The translations under genes and the position numbers were made by a program. The notes under the pieces were generated by a model. The model worked only from the letters and a program-made list of their open reading frames with translations. It did no database searches and had not been told where the DNA came from. A stretch of 56,463 nt of DNA from Arthrobacter sp. ISL-5 (GTDB lineage: Bacteria; Actinomycetota; Actinomycetes; Actinomycetales; Micrococcaceae). The stretch spans positions 1 to 56,463 of the forward strand of contig NZ_JAGGPM010000031.1 of NCBI RefSeq assembly GCF_018613835.1. Direction: 5' to 3'. Below, in pieces: positions 42,037-51,322 of the stretch (position 1 is the first letter of the stretch; each line of letters begins with the position of its first letter).

Positions 42037-42687
42037 TCAGTCCCGGATCCTTTCCTGCCCGTCCCGCACTTCGAACTCCCCCACTTCCAGGTCGCCGGCA
42101 CCGAAGGCCGTGGGCAGGAGGGTCAGGTAGACGGCACCCGTCGACGTGGCCTTGCTCCCGGCGAGGGTGAACGTGGAGGGCACTGCCCCGGTTTCAAAGA
42201 GCCGCTTGCCTTGGCCAAGCACCACCGGAAAGATGAACAGCCGGTACTCGTCCACCAGGCCGGCGTCGTGCAGCGCGCGGGCAAGCCGGTGGCTGCCGTG
42301 GACCTGGAGTTCCCGGCCGGGTTCGGCCTTGAGGTCGTCGATGGCCTCCAGGAAGTTGCCGGAGAGGACTGTGGTGTTGTTCCACTCGGGGTCCGTGAGG
42401 GTGTTGGAAACGACATACTTCGGCAGGCGGTTGAGCGCGGCGGCCACGGCGTTGTCCGGGTCCGTGACCTGCTTCCAGTAGGGGTGGAACATCTCGTACG
42501 TGGTGCGGCCCAGGAGGATGGCGTCGGCCTGGGCGAACCAGCCGTCGACGATCCTGCCCATGTCGTCGTCGTAGTGCGGCACCAGCCAGCCGCCGAATTC
42601 GAAGCCCCCGGACGGATCCTCTTCCCTGCCGCCTGGCCCCTGCATGACGCCGTCGAGGGTCAGGAACGTGTGGACCGTGAGTTTCAT
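42037..42687 (-). CDS. Dihydrofolate reductase/RibD C-terminal family protein
   Basis: A 216-residue RibD_C/DHFR-like reductase: N-terminal FLTLDGVMQGPGG, cofactor region ILLGRTTYEMFHPYW, KYVVSNTL, and GSHRLARALHDAGLVDEYRLFIFPVVLGQGKRLF. Such stand-alone proteins are usually called 'dihydrofolate reductase family' without a proven substrate. The ATG overlaps the stop of the DUF4389 membrane gene (ATGA), so it is the last gene of that operon. Confidence 0.9.
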   Translation of the reverse strand: MKLTVHTFLTLDGVMQGPGGREEDPSGGFEFGGWLVPHYDDDMGRIVDGWFAQADAILLGRTTYEMFHPYWKQVTDPDNAVAAALNRLPKYVVSNTLTDPEWNNTTVLSGNFLEAIDDLKAEPGRELQVHGSHRLARALHDAGLVDEYRLFIFPVVLGQGKRLFETGAVPSTFTLAGSKATSTGAVYLTLLPTAFGAGDLEVGEFEVRDGQERIRD

Positions 42688-44255
42688 GATGGGCCTTTCG
42701 GAGGAGTGCCAGGGTGCGGCTCGCCAGGATCGGCCGGGCCCATGTCGAGGCGGAACGGCGGATAGTCGTCCCGCATGAGTGCCACGTAGGCGGCGACGCG
42801 GTAGACCCAGCGGTTCAGGCCGAGCAACAGGTCAAACAGGCTCCAGAGGTATCTGCCCGTGAACAGTAGTATGACGCCGGCTATGAGGACCAGGAGCGAG
42901 ATCAGCGCAATGGAGCCGCCCGAGGCGTAGCGGCCTCCGTACGTCGACCAGTCGTCGTCGGACGCCACCCAGGTGCGCGTGGCGCCGGCGAGAACACCCA
43001 CGATCAGCAGGTGCGGGATGGCCAGCAGCCAGGACTTGACCAGCACCAGGCCGCGGGAGAGGCGCTCCGGGTAGTCGACGTCGAAGTCCGCCGGGTAGTC
43101 CGTGCGGGCCAGCGTGAAGGGCGGGTAGCGGTCGGTTCCGATCGCCGAGAAGGCGTAGAAGGACACCCGCCAGCTCCAGCGCAGCACGCCGACGTTGAAA
43201 TTGAACAGCGAGCGCGGATAGCGGGCCGTGAACAGGATCGCGAACCAGGCCACGATGGTGGTCACGATCAGGGCGAACCAGAGGAAGAACAGGACGATCA
43301 GGTGCGGGATGGCCAGGAACCACTTGACCAGCCACATCCAGCGGGACAGTGCCGGGTCCAGGTGCCCGCTCAGGCGCGCCGGGTACGGCACGTTGTCGAA
43401 GAGCCCGACGGCGGCCGGCGGCGCCGCTGTGCCGGGAGGTTGTCCGCCCGCACCGGCGCCCTGGACTCCTGCGGCGCCCGCGGACCCGGCGCCCGGAGCT
43501 CCGGGAGCGGCCGCGTGGGCGAACGGTGCCTGTGCGCCGGCGCCGGGAGGTCCCGCCGCCGGATAGTGGGGCGGCGGCCCGTGCCGTCCGAGTCCCGCCG
43601 CGCCGGCGACGATCAGCGGCACGCCGATGGCCAGGAGCACAATGCCCGAGATCAGCAGCCACAGGAAGAGCGGCCAGAGCAGCTCGGAGCGGACTCCCGC
43701 CTGCAGGTCCGTCGCTACGGGCGTGCTGGCGTCGGCGTTCATCACCACGACGGTCCAGCTGCCGGGCCGGACGTCCCATCTCAGCTCCTGCGTGCCGGTG
43801 CCTTCGGCGGAGGCGGCCCAGAAGCCCTGGGCGCCGGGACCGGCGGGTGTCCGGGTGCCGGGCACTTCGTTGTACTGAACCCTGAAGGGCCGGAGTTCAA
43901 GGTCCCTGATCTCTGATCTCTTAACCCCGTCGAGGTACCGGGCCGCGTCCTCCTGCGGGGCGACGCCGATGAAGATCTCCTTGCCCGGAGTGGCTGAGGC
44001 GCCGCGCAGCAGGATGCTGCCCGCGCTGTCGGAAGGAATGACGTCCGGCAGCCTTCCGCCTACCATGATGTCCAGCCCGGCGGACGTGATGGCGTACGAG
44101 CTGACTTCGAACCGGTGCGTTTGCGTCGTGAAGTAGCCTTCGTCCCGCTGCTGGAAGTTGAGCCAGCCCACGCCAACTGCCCCGGCCAGCAGCCCCAGGC
44201 CCAGGAGGGCGGAAAGCGTGCCGAGGACCACCATCACAATGCGGCCGGGTTTCAT
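42684..44255 (-). CDS. DUF4389 membrane protein
   Basis: A 523-residue membrane protein. An N-terminal helix (about 5-30) precedes an extracytoplasmic domain (to about 190), and a second helix at 198-220 leads to a Gly/Pro/Ala-rich low-complexity linker (225-290). Two DUF4389-type repeats follow, each with YPARLSGHLDPA- or YPERLSRGLVLVK-like starts, AIPHL(I/L), and YP(R/P)-containing loops between hydrophobic segments. The function is unknown. AAGGAG precedes the ATG, which overlaps the STAS-like gene's stop. It forms an operon with the STAS-like protein and a DHFR-family protein. Confidence 0.82.
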   Translation of the reverse strand: MKPGRIVMVVLGTLSALLGLGLLAGAVGVGWLNFQQRDEGYFTTQTHRFEVSSYAITSAGLDIMVGGRLPDVIPSDSAGSILLRGASATPGKEIFIGVAPQEDAARYLDGVKRSEIRDLELRPFRVQYNEVPGTRTPAGPGAQGFWAASAEGTGTQELRWDVRPGSWTVVVMNADASTPVATDLQAGVRSELLWPLFLWLLISGIVLLAIGVPLIVAGAAGLGRHGPPPHYPAAGPPGAGAQAPFAHAAAPGAPGAGSAGAAGVQGAGAGGQPPGTAAPPAAVGLFDNVPYPARLSGHLDPALSRWMWLVKWFLAIPHLIVLFFLWFALIVTTIVAWFAILFTARYPRSLFNFNVGVLRWSWRVSFYAFSAIGTDRYPPFTLARTDYPADFDVDYPERLSRGLVLVKSWLLAIPHLLIVGVLAGATRTWVASDDDWSTYGGRYASGGSIALISLLVLIAGVILLFTGRYLWSLFDLLLGLNRWVYRVAAYVALMRDDYPPFRLDMGPADPGEPHPGTPPKGPS

Positions 44256-44668
44256 GCGTGCTCCTTGGGTCGGGCGCCGACGTGCGGATGGACGCCGTGC
44301 GTTTGCGCGCCGTGCGGATGGGCGGCGTGGGAATGCGGGCCGCGCGTTTGTGCGGCGGCGGGCCGCGGGTCCAGGATGCTGAGCCGGCACGGACGTTCGG
44401 ACGTTCCCTCGCCACTGAGCTCTGTCAGCTGGGCGGGGTCATGGAGCGCAGTGATGGCTTCCTCCACGGCCCGCGCCTTGGTCAGGTCAAGGACGATTTC
44501 CCGGCCCGGCAGGAGGGTCCGGGCCCGCCGGGCGATGATGTACAGCGCCCGGATGTTGGCTGCTGTGACAGTTCCGCGCACCTCGATGCGGGCGCGTTCC
44601 ATGTTGGGATCGATGTGCACCAGGACCTTGAGCCGGTGGTGCGTTGCGGTGCGGTCCATCGCACTCAC
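44252..44668 (-). CDS. STAS-like protein with histidine-rich tail
   Basis: A 138-residue protein. Residues 10-85 resemble a STAS/anti-sigma antagonist fold (ARIEVRGTVTAANIRALYII, then REIVLDLTKARAVEEAI). The C-terminal 35 residues form a low-complexity tail built from H-P-H, H-S-H and T-H-G units (seven His in 23 residues), encoded by an imperfect tandem DNA repeat. The tail could bind metal. GTG 44668 is favoured, with GGAGGG upstream; ATG 44659 is possible. The stop overlaps the DUF4389 start, and the 21-codon ORF upstream overlaps its GTG. Confidence 0.6.
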   Translation of the reverse strand: MSAMDRTATHHRLKVLVHIDPNMERARIEVRGTVTAANIRALYIIARRARTLLPGREIVLDLTKARAVEEAITALHDPAQLTELSGEGTSERPCRLSILDPRPAAAQTRGPHSHAAHPHGAQTHGVHPHVGARPKEHA

Positions 44669-44730
44669 GTCCCTCCGGGGGGCTGCGGCAATGACTCAAG
44701 AATTCCAGCGGCCTGGATGTAAGCGCTCAT
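44665..44730 (-). CDS. 21-codon small ORF translationally coupled to the STAS-like gene
   Basis: The peptide starts MSAYIQAAGILESL and ends PPGGT (21 residues). It begins with ATG 44730 and has an exceptionally strong GGGGGAGG site (44738-44745) 7 bases upstream. Its TGA overlaps the GTG of the STAS-like gene (GTGA). That arrangement and the ribosome-binding site argue for real translation. It may be a leader peptide setting expression of the three-gene operon, or a tiny protein in its own right. No homologue is known to me. Confidence 0.5.
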   Translation of the reverse strand: MSAYIQAAGILESLPQPPGGT

Positions 44731-44888
44731 GCCGACGCCTCCCCCGACTTCATTGTCAGAACCCGTGTCACGTCCAGAATGCACCTTCTTATCTGTGCTG
44801 GGAAGAGGGCGGAAACGCGGGGAGTGCGCGGTGCAACGCAGGCGCAAAATGAGCGGCAGAGTGAATTGGCGACGACGCGATCCGCCCA

Positions 44889-44894
44889 TAGCCT
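44889..44894 (+). promoter_or_regulatory. -10 element of leaderless amidohydrolase gene
   Basis: TAGCCT ends 6 bases before the ATG at 44901. Confidence 0.55.
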
Positions 44895-44900
44895 GTTCCT

Positions 44901-46391
44901 ATGCTTTCCAGTGCAGCGGACCGTGCCTTGCCAGACATTGTGCTGGCTTCCGTCCGGCAGCCCGGCGACACGGCCTGCTCCAACATTCACGTCCGCGACG
45001 GTCTCGTTTCCCGGATCACCGCCGCGGACGAGCTGCCCCGGAGTGTCCGTGTTGTCGGCTTCGACGGGCGGTATGCCGTTCCTGGCCTCTGGGATGAGCA
45101 CGTCCACATGACGCAGTGGGCGCTGGCGGCCAACCGGATTGACCTGTCGCCGGCGGAGTCGGCGCGGGGCGCCGTGGACCTCGTTCGTTCCCGCATTTCC
45201 GGCGCCGGCCCCGCCCGGACACTGGTGGGGGTCGGCTTCCGGGATGCGGTGTGGGATGACGTTCCCGGCCTGGAACTGCTCGACGACGCGACGCAGGGAG
45301 TGCCGACGGCCCTGATCAGCCATGATCTTCACTGTGTGTGGCTGAATTCCGCGGCGGCCGAGCGCTACGGCGTGCGGCCCGATGCCGGGGGCCTGCTCCG
45401 TGAGGACGCGGCGTTTGCGCTCACGCGCGAGCTGGGCCGCCTGCCCGACGACGTCGTGGACGGCTGGGTGCGCACCGCCGCCGGCGAGGCGGCCGCCCGC
45501 GGAATCGTGGGTGTGGTCGACTTCGAGATGACCTGGAACCGCGACGTCTGGCTGCGCCGGATTGCCGGCGGATTCGACTCGTTCCGGGTGGACGCAGGGG
45601 TGTATCCGGAGGACCTGGAACGGGCGGCAGCTGCGGGAATGCGGACCGGTCAACTCCTTGACGGCGGTGCCGGGCTGTTGAGCGTGGGTCCGCTGAAGGT
45701 GCTGATCGACGGGTCCCTCAACACCCGCACCGCGTACTGCGTGGATCCGTATCCGCACGGCGGCCGGGGGATCCTGACTGTGAGCGAAGCGGAACTGCTG
45801 GCGCTGCTGGTGCGGGCCCGGGAGTCCGGGTTCGTTCCGGCGGTTCATGCGATCGGCGACGCCGCCAATCAGGTGGCGCTGGACGCCTTCGCCGCAGCGG
45901 GCATCCGCGGGCGCGTCGAGCACGCGCAGTTTGTGCGCCACGAGGACTTCGTCCGTTTTGGCGAACTGGATTTGACGGCCAGCGTCCAGCCGGTCCACGC
46001 CCTCGACGACCGCGACGCCGCGGACGCCAACTGGGGTGGCCGGACCGACCGGGCCTTCCCGCTGCGTTCGTTGCTGGAAGCCGGCGCCTCCCTTGCCCTC
46101 GGGTCCGATGCGCCGGTGGCACCGCTGGATCCGTGGTTGGCAATGTCGGCGGCCACCACCAGGTCCCGGCAGGACGGTCGCGGGCCGTGGCACCAGGAGC
46201 AGGCCATCACGCGCCAGGAGGCGCTCGTCGCCTCTACCCGGGGACGCGGGCGCATCCGTGTCGGGGAAGCGGCGGACGTCGCGGTGCTCGACGGCGACCC
46301 GCTGGCGGTGCCGGATTCGGTGTTCGCAGCAATGCCGGTTGCCGCCACGCTGGTGGCGGGCCGGCTCACGTACCGGGGCCCAGGCGTTTAG
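44901..46391 (+). CDS. Metal-dependent amidohydrolase (YtcJ/AtzC-like)
   Basis: A 496-residue amidohydrolase-superfamily enzyme: VPGLWDEHVHM (HxH metal ligands H67 and H69 after the strand 1 'PG..D.H.H' motif), AVHAIGDAANQVALDAF (metal His), RVEHAQFV (His) and LALGSDAPVAP (catalytic Asp), followed by the C-terminal VGEAADVAVLDGDPL beta segment. This is the YtcJ-like subgroup that hydrolyses amides or formamides; the substrate is unknown. The end overlaps the convergent GIY-YIG-like gene by 4 bases. Confidence 0.9.
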   Translation: MLSSAADRALPDIVLASVRQPGDTACSNIHVRDGLVSRITAADELPRSVRVVGFDGRYAVPGLWDEHVHMTQWALAANRIDLSPAESARGAVDLVRSRISGAGPARTLVGVGFRDAVWDDVPGLELLDDATQGVPTALISHDLHCVWLNSAAAERYGVRPDAGGLLREDAAFALTRELGRLPDDVVDGWVRTAAGEAAARGIVGVVDFEMTWNRDVWLRRIAGGFDSFRVDAGVYPEDLERAAAAGMRTGQLLDGGAGLLSVGPLKVLIDGSLNTRTAYCVDPYPHGGRGILTVSEAELLALLVRARESGFVPAVHAIGDAANQVALDAFAAAGIRGRVEHAQFVRHEDFVRFGELDLTASVQPVHALDDRDAADANWGGRTDRAFPLRSLLEAGASLALGSDAPVAPLDPWLAMSAATTRSRQDGRGPWHQEQAITRQEALVASTRGRGRIRVGEAADVAVLDGDPLAVPDSVFAAMPVAATLVAGRLTYRGPGV

Positions 46392-46897
46392 ACCCCTTTG
46401 GCGCGCGCCTGGACGAGGTTGGCGAACGGCAGCCTGCCATACTGCTCACGGAAATCGGCGTGGTACTTAGCTTCCGCCAGGTTCACCTCGGCTGCCGGCA
46501 GCTCTTTCCAGGCGATCACTAGGGACTGCGGATCGGCGAGCTGCCAAATCAATCGGCCGTCCCAATGGCCCGGCGGCTTGCCCTTCCCGAAGTCGACAAA
46601 CTCCTGTATTTGCCTGCGAAGTCCCCGGTTACCCTTGCTTCCGGGTCCGGCTTTTCCCAGGTACAGGACATCGGCGTCGTCGATCCATTCCGCAGCCAGA
46701 GCTGCCTCGCGCAGCGAGGGGTCCTTCTTCTTGAACACTCCGGCCGTGCTCTTCGCCAGGAACCGCGGCTCATAGCCGTCGGGCTTGAGCACCGCGAAGA
46801 TCCCGGGAGCCTGCGGAACCCTGTTGATTTCCAGCCTGGCAAGCGGCCGGAACCCGGCGAACCCGGCGTCCCTGAGCGTTTGTTTGTTGATCGGCAA
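46388..46897 (-). CDS. GIY-YIG-like domain protein
   Basis: A 169-residue protein with a region resembling GIY-YIG nucleases: PGIFAVL, then ADVLYLGKAG followed by RGLRRQIQEF, then HWDGRLIWQL and EQYGRLPFAN at the C-terminus. The canonical second motif YIG reads YLG, so activity is uncertain. The function is unknown. TTG 46897 was chosen because TAAGGAA lies 4-5 bases upstream; a longer TTG start at 46936 lacks a ribosome-binding site. Confidence 0.65.
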   Translation of the reverse strand: MPINKQTLRDAGFAGFRPLARLEINRVPQAPGIFAVLKPDGYEPRFLAKSTAGVFKKKDPSLREAALAAEWIDDADVLYLGKAGPGSKGNRGLRRQIQEFVDFGKGKPPGHWDGRLIWQLADPQSLVIAWKELPAAEVNLAEAKYHADFREQYGRLPFANLVQARAKGV

Positions 46898-47014
46898 TGG
46901 GTTCCTTACGCGGGGCGGAGTACGGCGGGCGCCCAAGTCTAAGTCCGCCTGCTACCGACGATCCTGTCACGGCCTGCATTGGAGCTACACCTTGGGCGCC
47001 ACCGCGCCGGGCGG

Positions 47015-48936
47015 TCAGCCGGAGATCCCCTCCCCGCCGTCCTCGTCCCGGCCAGTAGCCCGGCGCCGGAATCCGGCGTCGTCCACTGAGGTGAGCTCGA
47101 CGTCATACCAGCCACCAGGTGCGGGCCACCCGAGTTTCTTCCGTTGCCCGGACTTCAGCACGAGCTGTTCAGCCGCCTCGGCGTACTGCAACGAGCGCAC
47201 TTCAAGGCTCACAGTACCCGGACCGTGGTTGCTGATCTCCAGTTCCACGTCGCGCTGTCCGGTGCGCCCGGCGACGGTGAGGTCGACGCCGGCCGCGGCG
47301 CCCGCCGTCGAACCTTTCAGTTCGTACTGGAAGCGGTTGGGGCCGAGGACCGTCAGGTCGTAGCTGCCGGCGGGAACGGGTACCTGGAGGTCCTGCCGTC
47401 CGAGGACGTCGATGTGCTGCGGTTCGGTGAATTCCCCCTTGTAGCCGTAGACCATGAAGTGCGCCGACTGTTTTCCGTTGTTCGCCAGGCTCAGGGTGAC
47501 GCCGGCGGCCGCGGCCACGCCGTGGACCCTGGGGCCTGTAGGGCAACGGGCGTGCAGGCCGCGGACCCGTTTCCTGGACCGGGGCCGACTGGACGTCGGG
47601 CGGGCTGGGCCGCCAGCGGCTGATGGCCGGCGGGACAGGACCGGGGTGCTCCAGCACCGGTGGCTTGCCCGCGGAATCGAAGTTGAACACGCTGGTCAGG
47701 TCCCCGCAGACCGTCCGGCGCCATTCGGAGATGTTGGGCTCCTCGACGCCGGTCCAGCGTTCCAGGAAGCGGATCACGGAGGTGTGGTCGAAGACTTCGG
47801 AGCTGACGTAGCCGCCGATCGTCCACGGCGAGACCACGGTCATGGGAACCCTGGGGCCCAGCCCGATCGGCTGGCCAGTGAACCAGTCCGTCGATTCTCC
47901 CGACGCCGGTCGCGGCTGGACAGGCGGGGGAACGTGGTCGAAGTAGCCGTCGTTCTCGTCGAAGTTCAGGAAGATCGAAGAGCGCCCTGTCCGTTTCGCT
48001 CAGACGCGCGCGGGCCTCCTCAAGCTGGGCCAGGAGGTGTTGCTGTTCAGCGGGCGTCTTCCCGGCGAGCTTGTCGTAGAACTCTTCCGTGGTCCGGAGG
48101 GTGCCGTCCACGGAGGCCAGCATGGTGTGGCCGATTTCCTTGAAGGTCTTGAAGTACTCGACTGCGTTGTCGGTGAAGTTGTCCCAGTCCTGGTAGATCC
48201 GCCATGACACCCCGGCCTGCTCCAGCCGCTCGGGGTAGCTAGTCCAGTCATAGCCGGCATGGTCGTAGCCGTAGGCGGCGTTGGTAACGGCACGGTTGGT
48301 GCTGCCGGGCTCATTGAGCGAAGTTCCGGACCACAGGTAGTTGCGGTTGGGATTGGTGGAGCCGTTCACCGAGCAGTGGTAGGCGTCGCAGATGGTGAAC
48401 GTGTCGGCCAGCTCGTACTGCAGCGGAATGTCGGACCGCTCGTAGAACGTCATGGTGGACGGCCCCTTGGCTGGAATCCATTTGTCGCACCAGCCGTTGT
48501 TCCACGCCGCCGTGGTGCCCTTGAATGAGTGGTCGAGGTCGCCCAGGTACTGGATGTCGGAACCGGGCCGCCCGGCAAGCTCGGCGGCCTTGCGCAGCGA
48601 GAACGGCAGCACGGGTTCGCCCGTGGCGCGGGGCTGTTCGAACATGGACTTGCCATCGGGCAGCCGCGGGGTCGATTTGTCGCCGAAGCCGCGGACGCCG
48701 CGCAGCGATCCGAAGTAGTGGTCGAAGGACCTGTTCTCCTGCATGAGGACGATGACGTGCTTGATGGCCTGGAGGCCGCCGGGCCGGATGGGCTGGGCCA
48801 TGGCCGCCTGCACCGATGGCGGGAGCAGTGAGCCCGTGGCGGCAAGCGCCGTCGCTGCCGCCGCAGTGCCGAGGAAACCTCGGCGGGACAACCCCGACGC
48901 AGCGGTGCGTTCGGAGCGGGGGACGAGGGGGGACAT
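47015..48936 (-). pseudogene. Tat-exported phosphocholine-type phospholipase C, degraded
   Basis: The intact parts show the bacterial phospholipase C (phosphoesterase) family: Tat signal SRRGFLGTA (R18-R19), HVIVLMQENRSFDHYFG, and C-terminal beta domains with LANNGKQSAHFMVYGY. The gene is broken. At about 47976 the frame jumps straight from LSETDRALF to a downstream FLNFDENDGYFDHV; the 65-70 residues normally between them (including the active-site SAVDSEHP-type segment) are missing. A second shift at about 47530 separates PLPYRPQ from VHGVAAAAGVTL. Start ATG 48936 has AAAGG upstream. Loss of catalytic residues makes it non-functional. Confidence 0.88.
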
Positions 48937-49122
48937 GTAAGGGTGCCTTTCCGGGGGTGTTGTTGCCACCGATCAAGTTAGGACGCCCGGATGAAGGCGC
49001 AGTTGCGCGCCGGGAAACTGCTAGGGCATGTCTCGCAAAATCGCCATCGACAAGCGTATTGGCCAGGAATACCCTTGACCCGTCCGAGAGTGTTCCGACA
49101 ATGGAGACGGAGAGGTCCGGAA

Positions 49123-49515
49123 ATGGGAACCCAGGAAAATGTTGAACTGATCCGGCGCGGCTACGAGGCTTTCGACGCCGGGGATATGGCGACACTCCGC
49201 GAATTATTCGCTGAGGACGCAGTCTGGTACGTCGCCGGAAACGGCGTGCTATCGGGGACCAAACAGGGACGTGAGGCCATCCTGGCCTATTTCGGCGAAC
49301 TGGCGACGCGCTCTGACGGAACCTTCAAGGTGACACTGCAGGAGCTCATCGGAGGGGATAACCACATTGTCGGGCTGCAGCACAACCATGCTGAGACCAA
49401 CGGCAAGACTCTGGACACGGATGGCGCCCTGACGTTCCAAGTCCGCGACGGCAAGGTTACCGAAGGCCGGGAGTTCTACGTTGACACAGCCCAGGGAGAC
49501 GCCTTCTGGGCGTAG
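49123..49515 (+). CDS. SnoaL-like/NTF2-fold protein (ketosteroid-isomerase-like)
   Basis: A 130-residue protein of the SnoaL/NTF2 superfamily: NVELIRRGYEAFDAGDMATLRELFAEDAVWY is the typical first helix pair, with QGREAILAYFGEL following. The fold serves as enzyme or ligand binder; activity is unknown. GGAGAGG precedes the ATG. Followed by a strong hairpin. Confidence 0.85.
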   Translation: MGTQENVELIRRGYEAFDAGDMATLRELFAEDAVWYVAGNGVLSGTKQGREAILAYFGELATRSDGTFKVTLQELIGGDNHIVGLQHNHAETNGKTLDTDGALTFQVRDGKVTEGREFYVDTAQGDAFWA

Positions 49516-49525
49516 CCCCAGGTCA

Positions 49526-49566
49526 GGAGGCCCAGCCGTTCCCTCAGAGAACGCGCTGGGTCCTCC
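49526..49566 (+). terminator. Terminator hairpin after the SnoaL-like gene
   Basis: GGAGGCCCAGC (49526-49536) pairs with 49555-49566 (one bulged T), with an inner stem CGTTC/GAACG (49537-49541, 49549-49553). It lies 11 bases after the stop; no strong T-run follows. Confidence 0.6.
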
Positions 49567-49682
49567 CGGGGCCCGTGTCCCGGGTTGCTCGTTAACGTCC
49601 GGACCTGCCCGACCACCGCGCCAAAAGCGTACAGTGGAACAAGACGCCTGATTCTGGACGCCGTGCTGCTGAGGGAGAGATC

Positions 49683-50300
49683 GTGACGATTGACTGGGAC
49701 GAAAAAAAGGCCCTGCTACAGGAACCGAACATCGCGGCGGTGACGCAGCTTTGCGACGAACTCATGCAAAAGAAGCCGGGATCCACCGTCCCCTACATCG
49801 ACCCCGTCCATGACGAGGACGAATGCAGGATCGTCAGCCTCCACGTGAGCCCCGGCAAGGGTACCGAGTCCGGCTTCGTGTCCCACTTCAACGACGACGA
49901 GGCCGCGCGCCGGGCAACGCAGATCTACGAGCTCGCCGAACTGGACCCGCGCTACGTCATGCCGTGGAATGCGTACCCCTGGGTCCGGGATCCGGACCTG
50001 CCGTCAGCCCTGAACGTCCAGGAAAAAACGGACGGCCTGCGCCCCTTCCGCCAGTTCATGAAAATCAACAAACGAGTCTCGGCCATCATCGCCCACGGCA
50101 CCGATGCGGCCACCTTCCTCACCCTCTTCGAGAAGACCTACCACTCCTCCCTGAAGAACAGCGGCATCAAAATCTACAAGGCCAGCGCGCTCGGCGGGCG
50201 GGCCTTTGCTGTTTCCGAAGCCAAACAGGAGGAACTCCTCACCAAGAGCGTCGACATCTACAAGGACGCCATGCAGCGGGCAGGCATCCAGCACCTGTAG
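49683..50300 (+). CDS. Protein of unknown function, weakly uracil-DNA-glycosylase-like
   Basis: A 205-residue cytoplasmic protein starting at GTG with GGGAGAG upstream. DPRYVMPWNAYPWVRDP resembles the substrate-pocket region of some uracil-DNA-glycosylase-superfamily proteins (PWNAYPW). The usual GxDPYP-type and HPSP motifs are not obvious, so the assignment is weak. No operon partner. What is clearly seen is a soluble, Lys/Asp-rich protein with a conserved aromatic PWNAYPW centre. Confidence 0.45.
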   Translation: MTIDWDEKKALLQEPNIAAVTQLCDELMQKKPGSTVPYIDPVHDEDECRIVSLHVSPGKGTESGFVSHFNDDEAARRATQIYELAELDPRYVMPWNAYPWVRDPDLPSALNVQEKTDGLRPFRQFMKINKRVSAIIAHGTDAATFLTLFEKTYHSSLKNSGIKIYKASALGGRAFAVSEAKQEELLTKSVDIYKDAMQRAGIQHL

Positions 50301-50348
50301 ACCGAGTTCGGCCCGAAAGGGCCACTCCCCCGCGGCCCGCACGGATGT

Positions 50349-50354
50349 TAGCTT
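50349..50354 (+). promoter_or_regulatory. -10 element before the toroid-fold gene
   Basis: TAGCTT ends 5 bases before ATG 50360. GAGGA overlaps the gap, so a leadered start with a ribosome-binding site is also possible. Confidence 0.4.
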
Positions 50355-50359
50355 GAGGA

Positions 50360-51301
50360 ATGGACGTGCTCGGCTGGCTGCTCGACTCTGACCCCTCGAT
50401 CCGGTGGCAGGTCCTGCGCGACCTTACGGATGCGCCCGACGAACAGGTCCTCGCCGAACGGGCCCGCGTCGCCACCGAAGGCTGGGGCTCCCGGCTGCTC
50501 GCTCTGCAGGGCGACGACGGCCAATGGGACGGGGGCACGTTCTTCCCGTCGCCGTACCATAACTCCGAGAAGGGCCAGCCCTGGACTGCCACGACGTTCA
50601 CCCTGCTGCTCCTGCGCGAGTTCGGGCTCGAGCCCGGTAGCGTCGAAGCCCGGCGCGCGGTCAAACTCGTCCGGGAGAACAGCCGCTGGGAAGAGGGCGG
50701 CCAGCTGTTCTTCGAAGGCGAAGTGGAGCCGTGCATCAACGGCAAGGCCGTGGCCATTGGAGCCTACTTCGGCGAAAACGTCGACGGCGTGGTCGCGCGG
50801 CTGCTCGGGGAACAGCTCGCGGACGGCGGCTGGAACTGCGAAGCGGAACGGGGCTCCGTACGGTCGTCCTTCGCCACCACGATCAACGTGCTCGAAGGCC
50901 TGCTGGACCACGAACGCGCCACCGGCGGGACGCCGGCATCGGTGGCGGCCCGGCAGCGCGGCGAGGAGTACCTGCTCGAGCGCGCACTCCTCCGGCGCAA
51001 GAGCACCGGCGAGCTGATCAACGCGGACTGGCTGCAGTTCTCGTACCCGACGCGCTGGTTCTACGACGTGCTCCGCGGCCTGGACTACTTCCGGGATGCC
51101 GGCGGCGCCCCGGACCAACGCCTCGCCGAGGCAGTCGGGGTGCTGCGCTCGAAACGGCAACCCGACGGCACCTGGCTGCTGGAAAACACCCATCCCGGAC
51201 GGATCCACTTCGCACTCGAGGACGGCGACGGGCGACCGAGCAGGTGGAACACCCTCAGGGCGCTGCGAGTGCTCAAGTGGTACGAGCAGGCGCAGCCGTG
51301 A
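50360..51301 (+). CDS. Squalene-cyclase/prenyltransferase-fold alpha/alpha-toroid protein
   Basis: A 313-residue protein with repeated QW-like segments: GDDGQWDGGTFF, LADGGWNCEAERG and KRQPDGTWLLENTH, and VRSSFATTINVLEGL between them. These are typical of the alpha/alpha toroid of squalene-cyclase-like proteins. No DXDD or other cyclase catalytic motif is apparent. It is a small soluble stand-alone domain of unknown biochemical role. Confidence 0.6.
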   Translation: MDVLGWLLDSDPSIRWQVLRDLTDAPDEQVLAERARVATEGWGSRLLALQGDDGQWDGGTFFPSPYHNSEKGQPWTATTFTLLLLREFGLEPGSVEARRAVKLVRENSRWEEGGQLFFEGEVEPCINGKAVAIGAYFGENVDGVVARLLGEQLADGGWNCEAERGSVRSSFATTINVLEGLLDHERATGGTPASVAARQRGEEYLLERALLRRKSTGELINADWLQFSYPTRWFYDVLRGLDYFRDAGGAPDQRLAEAVGVLRSKRQPDGTWLLENTHPGRIHFALEDGDGRPSRWNTLRALRVLKWYEQAQP

Positions 51302-51322
51302 CCTCGGTATGAATCCGGGCAT

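Noticed and set aside
48991..49122. Longer N-terminus of the SnoaL-like gene from 48991
   Set aside because: The extra 44 residues are Arg-rich and unlike the family, whereas ATG 49123 has a GGAGAGG site.
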